A stretch of DNA of 64,000 nt, from assembly GCA_045126515.1 (NCBI GenBank), contig JBGVOM010000216.1, forward strand, positions 36,262-100,261, given 5' to 3'. Shown here piece after piece: positions 35,347 through 44,461 of this stretch. Source of the stretch: RUG11237 sp045126515 (GTDB lineage Bacteria > Bacillota > Clostridia > Lachnospirales > Lachnospiraceae). Within the stretch, counting starts at the first letter, position 1. Each line of letters starts with the position of its first letter. The notes below the pieces were generated by a model. It was not told the DNA's origin, made no database searches, and saw only the letters and a list, made by a program, of their open reading frames with translations. Made by a program: the position numbers and the translations under genes.

Positions 35347-37752
35347 ATGTCTATAAAAATAGCACTTGCAGGAAATCCAAACTGCGGTAAAACAACATTA
35401 TTTAATGCACTGACAGGTTCCAATCAGTTTGTTGGTAACTGGCCGGGTGTAACAGTAGAAAAAAAAGAAGGTAAATTAAAGGGGAATAAGGACGTTATTA
35501 TCATGGACTTACCGGGTATCTATTCTCTTTCCCCGTATACTTTAGAGGAAGTAGTAGCAAGAAATTATCTCATTACAGAAAGACCGGATGCAATCTTAAA
35601 CATTATTGACGGAACAAACTTAGAAAGAAACCTGTATCTTTCTACACAGTTATTAGAGCTTGGCATTCCAATGGTGATGGCCGTAAACATGATGGATGTA
35701 TTAGAAAAGACAGGTGATAAAATTCATATTGATAAGTTAAGTAAAAAACTTGGTTGTGAAGTAGTGGAAATTTCCGCTTTGAAAGGTACTGGTGTACAGG
35801 AAGCGGCTCAGAGAGCGGTAGAAATTGCAAAAGTCAACAAGAAGCAGAAAAGAGTACATACTTTTGCCAAAGAAGTGGAAGAAGTAATCGATGTTGTAGC
35901 GGGAAAATTAGGAAGCGATGTTCCGGAAGAACAGAAACGTTTTTTCGCCATTAAATTGTTGGAAAAGGATGATAAGATTCAGACACAGTTAACACAGATT
36001 CCAAGTGTTACAAAAGAAATTGAGGCTCTGGAAAACAAGTTCGATGATGATACAGAAAGTATTATCACAAATGAAAGATATACTTATATTTCATCTATTA
36101 TTAATGATTGCCTGACAAAGAACAAAAAAGGTGAAAAACTGACAATCTCCGATAAGATTGATAAGATTGTTACCAACAGATGGCTGGCACTTCCAATTTT
36201 CGCAGTGGTTATGTTTATTGTATATTATATTTCAGTAACTACCGTAGGTACCGTTGCGACAGACTGGGCAAATGATGGTGTGTTTGGCGATGGCTGGCAT
36301 TTATTTGGAATTGGCACTTCTGATTATGATGAAGCAATGACAGAATATGCAGTAGAAAGTGTATGGACAGATGATGTGGTATCTGTGATTTCAGATGCAA
36401 ACGAAGCTGGTGTTGTTGGTGCTGATGAAGTACTTGGTGCCATCGAAGATGAAGATTTCGGTGCATTTGATGAAGCTTTTGGAACATATGCAGATTCTTT
36501 GGCAGAAGAAGGCTATGATGTAGCAGAAGCGGTAGAGGCTTCTTTGGAAGAGGCTCCGGATACAGCAGATTATGGTGTATGGGTTCCTGGTATTCCGGTT
36601 CTTGTGGAAGCAGGTCTGGATGCTATTGGATGCAATGATTTATTAAAAGGATTGATTTTAGACGGTATTGTAGGTGGTGTTGGTGCAGTACTTGGTTTCG
36701 TACCGCAGATGCTTGTATTATTTATTTTCCTTGCATTTTTGGAAAGCTGCGGATATATGGCGAGAGTTGCCTTTATTATGGACAGAATTTTCCGCAAATT
36801 CGGTCTTTCGGGAAAATCCTTTATTCCAATGTTAATTGGCAGTGGTTGTGGTGTTCCTGGTGTTATGGCATCCCGTACCATTGAAAATGACAGAGATCGT
36901 AAGATGACAATTATGACAACAACATTTATTCCTTGTGGAGCCAAAATGCCAATCATTGCTTTGATTGCGGCTGCTTTGTTTCATAATTCCGCATGGGTAG
37001 CATACAGTGCGTATTTGCTTGGAGTGGCAGCTATTGTCTGCTCTGGTATTATCTTAAAGAAAACAAAAATGTTTGCCGGAGAGCCGGCACCATTTGTTAT
37101 GGAATTACCGGCATATCATATGCCTACCGTTGGAAATGTGTTAAGAAGTATGTGGGAGCGTGGCTGGTCCTTTATTAAAAAGGCAGGAACAATTATTCTT
37201 GTTTCTTCTATTGTTATCTGGGCAGGTTCCTGCTTTGGGGTAGTAGACGGACAGTTTATGTTTGATGCAGAAATGGAATTAGAAAGCAGTATACTTGGTG
37301 TTGTAGGTAATGCTATCAAGTGGATTTTTGCCCCACTTGGATTTGCCGATATCAGAGCAACTATCGCAACTATCATGGGACTTGTGGCAAAAGAAGAAGT
37401 TGTTGGTGTATTTGGTGTACTTGACTTTGAAGGTTTATCACAGATTGCTGCATATTCCTTCTTAGCATTCAATTTGCTCTGTGCACCATGTTTCGCAGCC
37501 ATGGGAGCAATTAAGAGAGAAATGAACAATATAAAATGGTTCTGGTTTGCTATTGGTTATCAGTGCTTATTAGCATATGTGGTTGCATTATGTATTTTCC
37601 AGATTGGCTCTTTGATTATCTATGGAACTTTTGGAATTGGAACAGTAGTGGCATTTATGCTGGTAATTGGATTTATCTATTTATTATTCAGACCATATAA
37701 GGAAAGCAAGACTTTAGACGTAAATATCAAAAGCGTTACCGGTGCAAAATAG
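35347..37752 (+). CDS. feoB: Ferrous iron transporter FeoB
   Basis: An 801-residue membrane GTPase importer of Fe2+. The N-terminal G domain has G1 GNPNCGKTT, G3 DLPGIYS and G4 NMMD. A helical GDI domain follows, then the transporter with its two Gate regions (GSGCGVPGVMASRTI and FIPCGAKMPI). After the first membrane helix there is an acidic extracytoplasmic insertion of about 110 residues (about 300-415), rich in Asp, Glu and Ala. The start has an AAGGAG site. It is followed closely by its Cys-rich partner gene. Confidence 0.97.
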   Translation: MSIKIALAGNPNCGKTTLFNALTGSNQFVGNWPGVTVEKKEGKLKGNKDVIIMDLPGIYSLSPYTLEEVVARNYLITERPDAILNIIDGTNLERNLYLSTQLLELGIPMVMAVNMMDVLEKTGDKIHIDKLSKKLGCEVVEISALKGTGVQEAAQRAVEIAKVNKKQKRVHTFAKEVEEVIDVVAGKLGSDVPEEQKRFFAIKLLEKDDKIQTQLTQIPSVTKEIEALENKFDDDTESIITNERYTYISSIINDCLTKNKKGEKLTISDKIDKIVTNRWLALPIFAVVMFIVYYISVTTVGTVATDWANDGVFGDGWHLFGIGTSDYDEAMTEYAVESVWTDDVVSVISDANEAGVVGADEVLGAIEDEDFGAFDEAFGTYADSLAEEGYDVAEAVEASLEEAPDTADYGVWVPGIPVLVEAGLDAIGCNDLLKGLILDGIVGGVGAVLGFVPQMLVLFIFLAFLESCGYMARVAFIMDRIFRKFGLSGKSFIPMLIGSGCGVPGVMASRTIENDRDRKMTIMTTTFIPCGAKMPIIALIAAALFHNSAWVAYSAYLLGVAAIVCSGIILKKTKMFAGEPAPFVMELPAYHMPTVGNVLRSMWERGWSFIKKAGTIILVSSIVIWAGSCFGVVDGQFMFDAEMELESSILGVVGNAIKWIFAPLGFADIRATIATIMGLVAKEEVVGVFGVLDFEGLSQIAAYSFLAFNLLCAPCFAAMGAIKREMNNIKWFWFAIGYQCLLAYVVALCIFQIGSLIIYGTFGIGTVVAFMLVIGFIYLLFRPYKESKTLDVNIKSVTGAK

Positions 37753-37762
37753 GAGGCAGACT

Positions 37763-37903
37763 ATGGGAACAGTTATTACAGCAGTTATTCTGGTGGCTGT
37801 GGTTGGGCTTGCCATTGGAAGCATGATTAAGGATAAGAAAAACGGAAAGTCTATTCAGTGTGGATGTGACTGTAAAAAGTGTGGTGGAAGCTGTCACAAG
37901 TAG
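37763..37903 (+). CDS. FeoB-associated Cys-rich membrane protein
   Basis: A 46-residue protein: one membrane helix (GTVITAVILVAVVGLAIGSMI) and a Cys-rich tail CGCDCKKCGGSC. It starts 10 bases after feoB and matches the small FeoB-associated family common in Clostridia. The cysteines probably handle iron at the inner face of FeoB. Confidence 0.9.
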   Translation: MGTVITAVILVAVVGLAIGSMIKDKKNGKSIQCGCDCKKCGGSCHK

Positions 37904-37937
37904 ATGGGAGGAAATGGGAAAGTAAGGTGGAGGAATC

Positions 37938-38384
37938 ATGAGAAAAGCACAAGAAAGCTATCAGCGTACGCAAATGCAGAAGGAAATGGTGATTCAGAAG
38001 CTAAAAGAAAGAGGATGCAGAATTACAAAGCAAAGACTGCTTCTGTTAGATATCATTCTGGAGGAAGATTGTTCATGCTGTAAAGAAATTTACTATCGCG
38101 CAACAAAGATGGATGCAGGTATCGGAACAGCCACCGTTTATCGTATGATTAATATTCTGGAGGAAATCGGTGCCATAAGTAGGAAAAATATGTATAAGAT
38201 TGCCTGCAACAAAGAGTGCGAGATAGAAGATGCCTGCACCGTGGAGTTAGATGATAATACAATATACCATTTTAGTGCAAAAAAATGGCATTCTGTAATT
38301 CAGGCAGGATTGAAAGCCTGTGGATATATGAAGGAACAGGAAATTCGAAGCGTGGTGGTGCAGAAATGCCAGTGTGGTGAGTGA
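37938..38384 (+). CDS. Fur-family metalloregulator
   Basis: A 148-residue regulator. The winged helix (LKERGCRITKQRLLLLDIIL, then GIGTATVYRMINILEEIGAISR) is Fur-like. The C-terminal half is short and divergent, with a Cys-rich end (KCQCGE) and only scattered His/Cys ligands, so the sensed metal is unclear. It follows the FeoB-associated gene by 34 bases and probably belongs to the feo transcript. Confidence 0.85.
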   Translation: MRKAQESYQRTQMQKEMVIQKLKERGCRITKQRLLLLDIILEEDCSCCKEIYYRATKMDAGIGTATVYRMINILEEIGAISRKNMYKIACNKECEIEDACTVELDDNTIYHFSAKKWHSVIQAGLKACGYMKEQEIRSVVVQKCQCGE

Positions 38385-38409
38385 GAGTTTTAGTGGTATA
38401 CACAAAGGA

Positions 38410-38481
38410 CAGTGGCAGGAGATGGCGGTTTCGGGAGTCTTAGAAGTTTTAAGCTTTCTGCAATACATTCTCCTGCCACTG
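38410..38481. repeat. 13-bp perfect inverted repeat
   Basis: CAGTGGCAGGAGA (38410-38422) and TCTCCTGCCACTG (38469-38481) with a 46-base loop, after the fur-like gene. It is too long-looped for a typical terminator and lacks a T tract. A 28-codon frame (38422-38508, hydrophobic) starts in the left arm, but its AGGAG touches the ATG, so translation is doubtful. Confidence 0.6.
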
Positions 38482-38492
38482 CTGTATATTGC

Positions 38493-38515
38493 GGTTAGCA
38501 GAAACTAACTAAAAG
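38493..38515 (+). promoter_or_regulatory. GTTAG/CTAAC operator upstream of ABC operon
   Basis: GGTTAGCAGAAACTAACTAA matches the feoA element in both half sites and in the trailing TAA. It lies just upstream of the TTGACA at 38519. Confidence 0.6.
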
Positions 38516-38518
38516 CTC

Positions 38519-38547
38519 TTGACAAATCCATAAAAATATGCTTATAT
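38519..38547 (+). promoter_or_regulatory. Promoter of the ABC transporter operon at 38587
   Basis: TTGACA (38519-38524), a 17-base spacer and TTATAT (38542-38547). A further dyad, ATATG and CATAT around CTTATATAAA, overlaps the -10 region. Confidence 0.6.
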
Positions 38548-38586
38548 AAACATATGAACAATGATTCATACGAAGGGAGGAATTTT

Positions 38587-39285
38587 ATGTTTTTAGAAAT
38601 TAGGAATTTGGAAAAATTTTACGGAGAAGGAGAGAATCGGCTACAGGTACTCAAAGGGCTCACTACTTCTATAGTAAAGGGAAGTATTTGTGTTTTGTTG
38701 GGACCGTCCGGTTCTGGAAAGTCTACATTTTTGAACATAGTGGGCGGCATTGAAAGTGCAGACGGTGGAAGTATTTCCATTGAAGGTGAAAATATTGAAG
38801 ATATGAATGAGAAAAAATTATCATTGTACCGCAGAAATCATTTAGGATACGTCTTTCAGTTCTATAATTTAATTCCCAATCTGACAGTAAAAGAGAATAT
38901 AGAAGTAGGAGCTTATCTCAGTAAGAAGCCTTTAGAAATCAACGAACTGCTGAAAACCTTAGGGCTGTGGGAACATAAGGATAAATTGCCGAACCAGCTT
39001 TCCGGGGGACAGCAGCAGCGAACTGCCATTGGAAGGGCGATTATTAAGAATCCGGACATACTTCTTTGCGATGAACCTACCGGAGCTTTGGATTATAAGA
39101 CTTCTAAGGATATTTTACAGTTGATTGAGGAAGTGAATCAGAAATACGGTAACACCATTATCATTGTTACCCATAACGATGCTATTAAAAACATGGCAGA
39201 TAAAATTATCAAGTTCAAAGACGGACAGATTCGGAAGGATTATATGAACGAAGAAAAAATTCCGGCTGCAGAACTGGAATGGTAG
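38587..39285 (+). CDS. ABC transporter ATPase, FtsE/LolD/MacB type
   Basis: A 232-residue ATPase: Walker A GPSGSGKST, Q-loop VFQFYNLIPNLTVKENIE, signature LSGGQQQRTAIGRA, Walker B ILLCDEPTGALD and H-loop VTHNDA. The ATG at 38587 is used because GGGAGGA precedes it; the frame opens earlier at 38554. It pairs with the FtsX-type permease directly downstream. Such pairs export peptides or sense antimicrobials. Confidence 0.93.
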   Translation: MFLEIRNLEKFYGEGENRLQVLKGLTTSIVKGSICVLLGPSGSGKSTFLNIVGGIESADGGSISIEGENIEDMNEKKLSLYRRNHLGYVFQFYNLIPNLTVKENIEVGAYLSKKPLEINELLKTLGLWEHKDKLPNQLSGGQQQRTAIGRAIIKNPDILLCDEPTGALDYKTSKDILQLIEEVNQKYGNTIIIVTHNDAIKNMADKIIKFKDGQIRKDYMNEEKIPAAELEW

Positions 39286-39294
39286 GTGAGAACT

Positions 39295-41529
39295 ATGCGA
39301 AATCCGTTATTAAAAAGAATTCCTAAAGATTTGGTACAGGAAGCAGGAAAGTACCTTGTGATTTTTCTCTTTCTTACCCTGACTATCGGATTTATTTCTG
39401 GTTTTCTGGTGGCTGATGGAAGTATGAAAACGGCTTACGACGAAAGTTTTGAAACATATCATATTGAAGATGGACATTTTACCCTTGCAGAGGAACTTCC
39501 ACAGGTAATAAAAGAAGAACTTACAAAAGAAGATATCAATATATATGAAAATTTTTATGTGGAACGTGAAGTATATGAAGAAAATACCTTTCGTATTTTC
39601 AATGAAAGAAAGGATGTAAATCAAGTATCTGTTTTAGAGGGCAGGCTTCCGGAGAAAGAAAAGGAAATAGTTATTGACAGACTTTATGCACAAAATAATG
39701 GTGTTTCTGTTGGTGACACGGTGGATATCGATGGAAAAAATTACGAGATTTGTGGATTAGTTGCTTTCTCTGATTACAGCTGTTTGTTTAAGAACAACAC
39801 AGATATGATGTTTGATGCCCAGAAATTTAGTGTGGCAATGGTTACAGAAGAAGATTTCGAAAAATTAAAAGGGGAACAGCTGCACTTCCAGTATTCCTGG
39901 ACACAAAAGGAGAAAGATTTAACAGAAAAGGAGAAAAAAGACCGGGCAGAGGATATTTTGAAAATCTTAGCCTCTCAGGTGGAAGTAAAAGATTTTGTGA
40001 AAACTGCGGATAATCAGGCGATTCAATTTGCCGGAGAGGATATGGGAGGCGACCGGGCTATGATGATCTGGCTTCTTTATATTGTAATCGCCATTATGGC
40101 ATTTATTTTCGCCATTACCACAGGAAATACCATTGAAAAAGAAGCGGCAGTCATCGGAACCCTGCGTGCTTCCGGCTATACCAGAGGGGAAGTGATTGTG
40201 CATTATATGATGCTGCCAGTGATTGTTTCCTTTGTGGCGGCAGTTCTGGGAAATATATTAGGCTATAGCGTATTTAAAAATGTGGTAGTGGACCTTTATT
40301 ATGGAAGCTATTCCCTTCCAACTTACCAGACAATATGGAATGGAGAAGCATTTGTGCTGACCACCATCGTACCATGTGTTATAATGTTGGCAGTAAACTT
40401 TATTATAATAAGGAAAAAACTTTCTTTATCACCTTTAAAATTCCTGCGGAGGGATTTAAAAAAGAAGGGAAAGAAAAAGGCTGTGAAACTGCCTGACATT
40501 AGCTTTTTATCAAGGTTTAGGATTCGGGTGATTTTGCAGAATCTGCCAACGTATCTTGTGATGCTTTTTGGAGTATTGCTAGCCAATGTTATGTTAATGT
40601 TTGGAATGATGATGACTCCGCTTTTGGATAATTATAAGGAAGATGTACTTGACAATATGATTTCGAATTACCAGTATGTGTTAAAAGCACCGGCAGAAAC
40701 GAAAACGGAAGGTGCAGAAAAATATGCGGTAACTTCTTTAGAAATGAAAAAGACAGGGGAAGAAATCACTGTTTATGGAATTCAGGAGGATTCAAAATAT
40801 CTTTCCATTTTGAAAGAAGATGGCATAGTTTTATCTGATGGCTATATGGAGAAATACAATCTAAAGCCAAAGGACACCATTGAGCTGGAGGATAAATACG
40901 GAGAAGAAAAATATACATTTACGGTAAATGGAGAATTTCATTATCCGGCAGGTCTGGCAGTATTTATGACCATAGAGGAATTCAGAGATACTTTTGATAA
41001 AGAAGAGGATTATTATACCGGATATTTAAGCGATAAAGAAATTACGGATATTGATGATGGGTATATCGCATCTGTGGTAACAGAGCATGACATGACCATT
41101 ATAACCGACCAGTTGGAGGATTCCATGGGGGGCATGATGCCGATGATTGCCGGTTTTGCCATAATATTGTATATGCTGATGACCTATTTATTGTCAAAAC
41201 TGATTTTAGAGAAAAATGCGGCTTCCGTATCTATGGTAAAAATCATGGGTTACCAGACCATGGAAATCGGAAAACTGTATTTGATGTCAACAGTGATTAT
41301 GGTGTTACTGTCTTTGATTGTCAGCATTCCACTGTCTTATTACATTATTAAGTATATTTACTATTTGATGATGCAGGAATTTAATGGCTGGCTTACCTAT
41401 TATGTGGGAACAGATATTTTTATCAAGATGTTTGTGATGGGTGTTCTGGCGTATGTGGTAATTGGCGTATTTGAAGTACGAAAAATTACAAAAATACCAA
41501 TGGAAGAAGCGTTAAAAAATGCAGAGTAG
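39295..41529 (+). CDS. FtsX-type ABC permease
   Basis: A 744-residue permease with one N-terminal helix (YLVIFLFLTLTIGFISGF), a large extracytoplasmic domain, an FtsX three-helix unit around residues 260-365, a second extracytoplasmic domain (about 440-600) and a final FtsX unit ending RKITKIPMEEALKNAE. The ATG nine bases into the open frame is preferred to the GTG at 39286. Its ATPase is immediately upstream and a terminator immediately downstream, so this is a two-gene operon. The substrate is unknown; the operator upstream hints at metal-linked control. Confidence 0.9.
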   Translation: MRNPLLKRIPKDLVQEAGKYLVIFLFLTLTIGFISGFLVADGSMKTAYDESFETYHIEDGHFTLAEELPQVIKEELTKEDINIYENFYVEREVYEENTFRIFNERKDVNQVSVLEGRLPEKEKEIVIDRLYAQNNGVSVGDTVDIDGKNYEICGLVAFSDYSCLFKNNTDMMFDAQKFSVAMVTEEDFEKLKGEQLHFQYSWTQKEKDLTEKEKKDRAEDILKILASQVEVKDFVKTADNQAIQFAGEDMGGDRAMMIWLLYIVIAIMAFIFAITTGNTIEKEAAVIGTLRASGYTRGEVIVHYMMLPVIVSFVAAVLGNILGYSVFKNVVVDLYYGSYSLPTYQTIWNGEAFVLTTIVPCVIMLAVNFIIIRKKLSLSPLKFLRRDLKKKGKKKAVKLPDISFLSRFRIRVILQNLPTYLVMLFGVLLANVMLMFGMMMTPLLDNYKEDVLDNMISNYQYVLKAPAETKTEGAEKYAVTSLEMKKTGEEITVYGIQEDSKYLSILKEDGIVLSDGYMEKYNLKPKDTIELEDKYGEEKYTFTVNGEFHYPAGLAVFMTIEEFRDTFDKEEDYYTGYLSDKEITDIDDGYIASVVTEHDMTIITDQLEDSMGGMMPMIAGFAIILYMLMTYLLSKLILEKNAASVSMVKIMGYQTMEIGKLYLMSTVIMVLLSLIVSIPLSYYIIKYIYYLMMQEFNGWLTYYVGTDIFIKMFVMGVLAYVVIGVFEVRKITKIPMEEALKNAE

Positions 41530-41535
41530 AGAAGT

Positions 41536-41563
41536 ACAGGGCTTGCACAGCCCTGTTTTTTCT
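41536..41563 (+). terminator. Intrinsic terminator
   Basis: Stem ACAGGGCT / AGCCCTGT with a 5-base loop and a run of six T. Confidence 0.93.
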
Positions 41564-41614
41564 TTTATACTGTGTTTAGTGAAATAGGTAAATTTGTCAA
41601 CACAGAGGTAGATT

Positions 41615-42121
41615 ATGGAACAATTATCCGTAGTAACATTAATGAAATTTAAAAATACCATAGAGCGGATTCTTCATGTAAAAGGAAATTATCAGGGTGG
41701 CATTCTGGAAATGACTCTGGTGGTGGATGGTAATTTAGCGGTTGAAAAACGAAAGGAACTGATTCCAAAGTTTTTACATGCATTGAAGCAGCAGGGCGAA
41801 GTATTCCGCAATGTAAGATTTAATTACAGTATCTGGAACAGTGATATGGAAATTACCAATAAAGTGTGTCCTATGATGTCTGCTATGACAGATACTTTTT
41901 ATCAGGGGCAGGAAAAACAGAATCATAAGAAAAGTCTGGAAAAATTAATTGACTATTTAAAGAAATTCCATGCCCGCTCTAAAATCATCATTTTGGTAAT
42001 AGATGGAAAATACGAAATAGAAGATAAGGAAAAATTAAAGGAGCGTATGCAGCCTTTTTTAGATAAAAAGCTGGTATTTCTGGTGGCAGAGGGGGAAAGC
42101 ATTGAAATTTTTTACAGGTAA
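41615..42121 (+). CDS. Unrecognised soluble protein
   Basis: A 168-residue protein without signal peptide or membrane helix. It has alternating strands and helices: LEMTLVVDGNLAVEKRKELIPKF (about 31-53), then KIIILVIDGKYEIEDKEKLK (about 124-143) and LVFLVAEG. The two DG-containing strands recall a von Willebrand A-like fold, but the MIDAS motif is not complete, so this is only a suggestion. It lies between a terminator and the siroheme reductase promoter, so it is probably a single-gene unit. Confidence 0.6.
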   Translation: MEQLSVVTLMKFKNTIERILHVKGNYQGGILEMTLVVDGNLAVEKRKELIPKFLHALKQQGEVFRNVRFNYSIWNSDMEITNKVCPMMSAMTDTFYQGQEKQNHKKSLEKLIDYLKKFHARSKIIILVIDGKYEIEDKEKLKERMQPFLDKKLVFLVAEGESIEIFYR

Positions 42122-42158
42122 AATCTGGAAGGATTATTTTGCTGTATCAACAGCCGGC

Positions 42159-42186
42159 TTGAACATTTACTTTGCTATGATATAAT
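42159..42186 (+). promoter_or_regulatory. Promoter of the siroheme reductase operon
   Basis: TTGAAC (42159-42164), a 16-base spacer and TATAAT (42181-42186), 44 bases before the start codon. Confidence 0.65.
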
Positions 42187-42230
42187 GTTGCAGAAACAAT
42201 TTTAAAGGTGAAAATTTATAGGAGTAGAAA

Positions 42231-43784
42231 ATGGAAAAAGTATATTTAGAAAAATTTCGTGAGGATTTGAAAGAATTTCATGAAATGACAGAAAAATTTT
42301 ATAGAAAAGAAATAACAGTTCCTCAGTACAAAAGCTTTTCTGGAGGATTTGGAAGTTACGCTCAGCGTGGTGGGGAACGCAGCATGTTAAGACTTCGTTT
42401 GGCAGGTGGCGAAGTGGATAAAGATAAATTGAAATTTGTTGCAGGCAGCATTGAAAAATATAATATTGATATGGTGCATCTGACTACCTGTGAGACCATT
42501 CAGCTTCACAATCTTACAGAAGCAACCGTTTGTCAGCTGGTGGAAGAAGCCTGGGAACATGGAATTATTACCAGAGGCGGTGGCGGGGATTATCCACGAA
42601 ATGTTATGTGTTCCCCTCTTTCCGGGGTAAGTCTTGAGGAAAGCTTTGATGTTCTTCCTTTTGCAAAAGAAGCCGGAAATTATCTTTTAAGTTTTATCGG
42701 AGAAGTGAAACTGCCACGTAAATTAAAGGTTTGCTTTTCTAATGATAGAAAAAATGAAACCCATGCCACATTCAGAGATATGGGATTTGTGGCTAAAGAA
42801 AATGGCAAATTTGATGTTTATATCGCAGGTGGTTTGGGAATTAAGCCTAAATTTGGAGTTAAGGCAGTAGAAGATTTAGAGCCTTCTAAGATTTTATATT
42901 GTATTAAAACAATGGTGGATATTTTTATAAAATACGGAAACTACGAAAACCGTGCAGCTTCCAGAACCAGATTTTTGCAGGATAGTTTAGGAGCAGAGGA
43001 ATTAAAAAGAGTATTTCAGGAGCAATTATCTCAGAATCTTAGAGAAGAAGAATTGGAACTTAATGTGGATTTGGAGAGTTTCCAGCCTAAAAAGAAAGGC
43101 AATACAAATAAGGAAACAGGTGTGAAGCATCCAAGAGTAATTTCGCAAAAGCAGCAGGGATTGTATGCGGTTTCCTATCATCCGGTTGGGGGAACGGTGG
43201 CACCGGATTTCTTCTTACAGCTGTATCAAACAATAGAAAAGATGGAAGAAGTAAAACTTCGTCTGACACCTACGCAAGGTATGTACATTATTAATTTAAC
43301 AGAAGAAGAGGTACAAGAAATATTAAAGCTTACAGAAGGCGGAGCAGAAACTGACTTTGAACGTTCTACAGCCTGTATTGGGGCAGATATTTGTCAGCAG
43401 GGAATCGGATTATCTCAAGCCTTGTTAACAGCCTGTGTAGAAAGGGTAAAGAAAGAGAATTTCCCAGATGGGGTATTACCTTCCATTCATATTTCCGGTT
43501 GTCCATCTTCCTGTGGTGCTCATCAGACTGCTGCCATCGGGTTACGGGGTGGTAAGAAGCCATCACCGGAAGGACCGAAGTTTGCATTTGCAGTTTATGA
43601 AAATGGGTGCGAATTAAACGGGGAAGAACGCTTTGGAGAAGAATTAGGTGTTATGTATGAAGAACAGATACCTGAATTTTTTGTGGAACTGGGTCGTGCA
43701 GTGGCAGCAGAAGGCCTTGACTATCATGAGTTTCGTAAAAAATATCCTGAAAGAATTGGGGAAATTGCAGGGAAATATATATAA
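42231..43784 (+). CDS. Nitrite/sulfite reductase-type siroheme protein
   Basis: A 517-residue protein with the repeated ferredoxin-like and catalytic halves of the nitrite/sulfite reductase family. The siroheme/4Fe-4S ligands are clear in the second half: ACIGADICQQG (about residue 380) and SGCPSSCGAHQ (about 423). The N-terminal half includes LTTCETIQLHNLTE and RGGGGDYPRNVMCSPLSG. The preferred substrate (sulfite or nitrite) cannot be told. Its stop overlaps the start of a response regulator by one base (TAATG), an odd partnership suggesting that the two-component system is translated with it. Confidence 0.9.
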   Translation: MEKVYLEKFREDLKEFHEMTEKFYRKEITVPQYKSFSGGFGSYAQRGGERSMLRLRLAGGEVDKDKLKFVAGSIEKYNIDMVHLTTCETIQLHNLTEATVCQLVEEAWEHGIITRGGGGDYPRNVMCSPLSGVSLEESFDVLPFAKEAGNYLLSFIGEVKLPRKLKVCFSNDRKNETHATFRDMGFVAKENGKFDVYIAGGLGIKPKFGVKAVEDLEPSKILYCIKTMVDIFIKYGNYENRAASRTRFLQDSLGAEELKRVFQEQLSQNLREEELELNVDLESFQPKKKGNTNKETGVKHPRVISQKQQGLYAVSYHPVGGTVAPDFFLQLYQTIEKMEEVKLRLTPTQGMYIINLTEEEVQEILKLTEGGAETDFERSTACIGADICQQGIGLSQALLTACVERVKKENFPDGVLPSIHISGCPSSCGAHQTAAIGLRGGKKPSPEGPKFAFAVYENGCELNGEERFGEELGVMYEEQIPEFFVELGRAVAAEGLDYHEFRKKYPERIGEIAGKYI

Positions 43785-44461
43785 TGAAAAGAATAGCAAT
43801 TATAGAAGATGATAAAGGCTTGAATAACGGGATTGTATTGGCATTAAAAAATGAAAATTATCATTTTGACCAATACTATTCTCTGGCAGAAGCAAAAACA
43901 ATAGAATATGATTCGGAACTGGATTTAATCATTCTGGATATCAATCTGCCGGATGGAAATGGATTTGAGTACTTAAAAGAAGTGCGGAAGAAATCAGAAG
44001 TTCCAGTGATTATTCTCACAGCAAACGATTTGGAAACAGATGAAGTAATGGGCTTAGAACTGGGAGCAGATGATTATATTACCAAACCTTTTAGTTTAAT
44101 GGTACTTCGGGCAAGAATTGAAAAGGTATTAAAAAAGACAAAGATACAGTCCAAGAGTGCCTATGAAACAGGGAATTTAGTTTTTGACTTTGAGCATATG
44201 TATTTTACCCGGAGCAGACAGGAAATAGACCTGAGCAAAACAGAACAGAAACTGCTTAGAATATTGGTGGAGAATAAGGGAATTACCTTATCAAGGGCAA
44301 AGCTGGTGGATTGTATATGGACAGATGGAGCAGAGTATGTAGATGAAAATGCTCTGTCTGTCACAATAAAGCGTTTGCGGGACAAGATAGAAGAAACTCC
44401 TTCCAAACCAAAGTATATTCAGACCGTATACGGAATCGGCTATGTATGGAGGGAACAATGA
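43784..44461 (+). CDS. OmpR-family response regulator
   Basis: A 225-residue regulator. The receiver starts MKRIAIIEDDKGLN, with the phospho-Asp in LDLIILDINLPDG and Lys in YITKPFSLM. The winged-helix effector ends KRLRDKIEETPSKPKYIQTVYGIGYVWRE. It overlaps both neighbours and forms an operon with the siroheme protein and a histidine kinase. In sequence style it is like regulators of Bce-type ABC exporters. Confidence 0.93.
   Translation: MKRIAIIEDDKGLNNGIVLALKNENYHFDQYYSLAEAKTIEYDSELDLIILDINLPDGNGFEYLKEVRKKSEVPVIILTANDLETDEVMGLELGADDYITKPFSLMVLRARIEKVLKKTKIQSKSAYETGNLVFDFEHMYFTRSRQEIDLSKTEQKLLRILVENKGITLSRAKLVDCIWTDGAEYVDENALSVTIKRLRDKIEETPSKPKYIQTVYGIGYVWREQ

Noticed and set aside
38422..38508. 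28-codon hydrophobic open frame
   Set aside because: Its AGGAG touches the start codon and lies in a stem, so translation is doubtful; kept only as a note under the inverted repeat.
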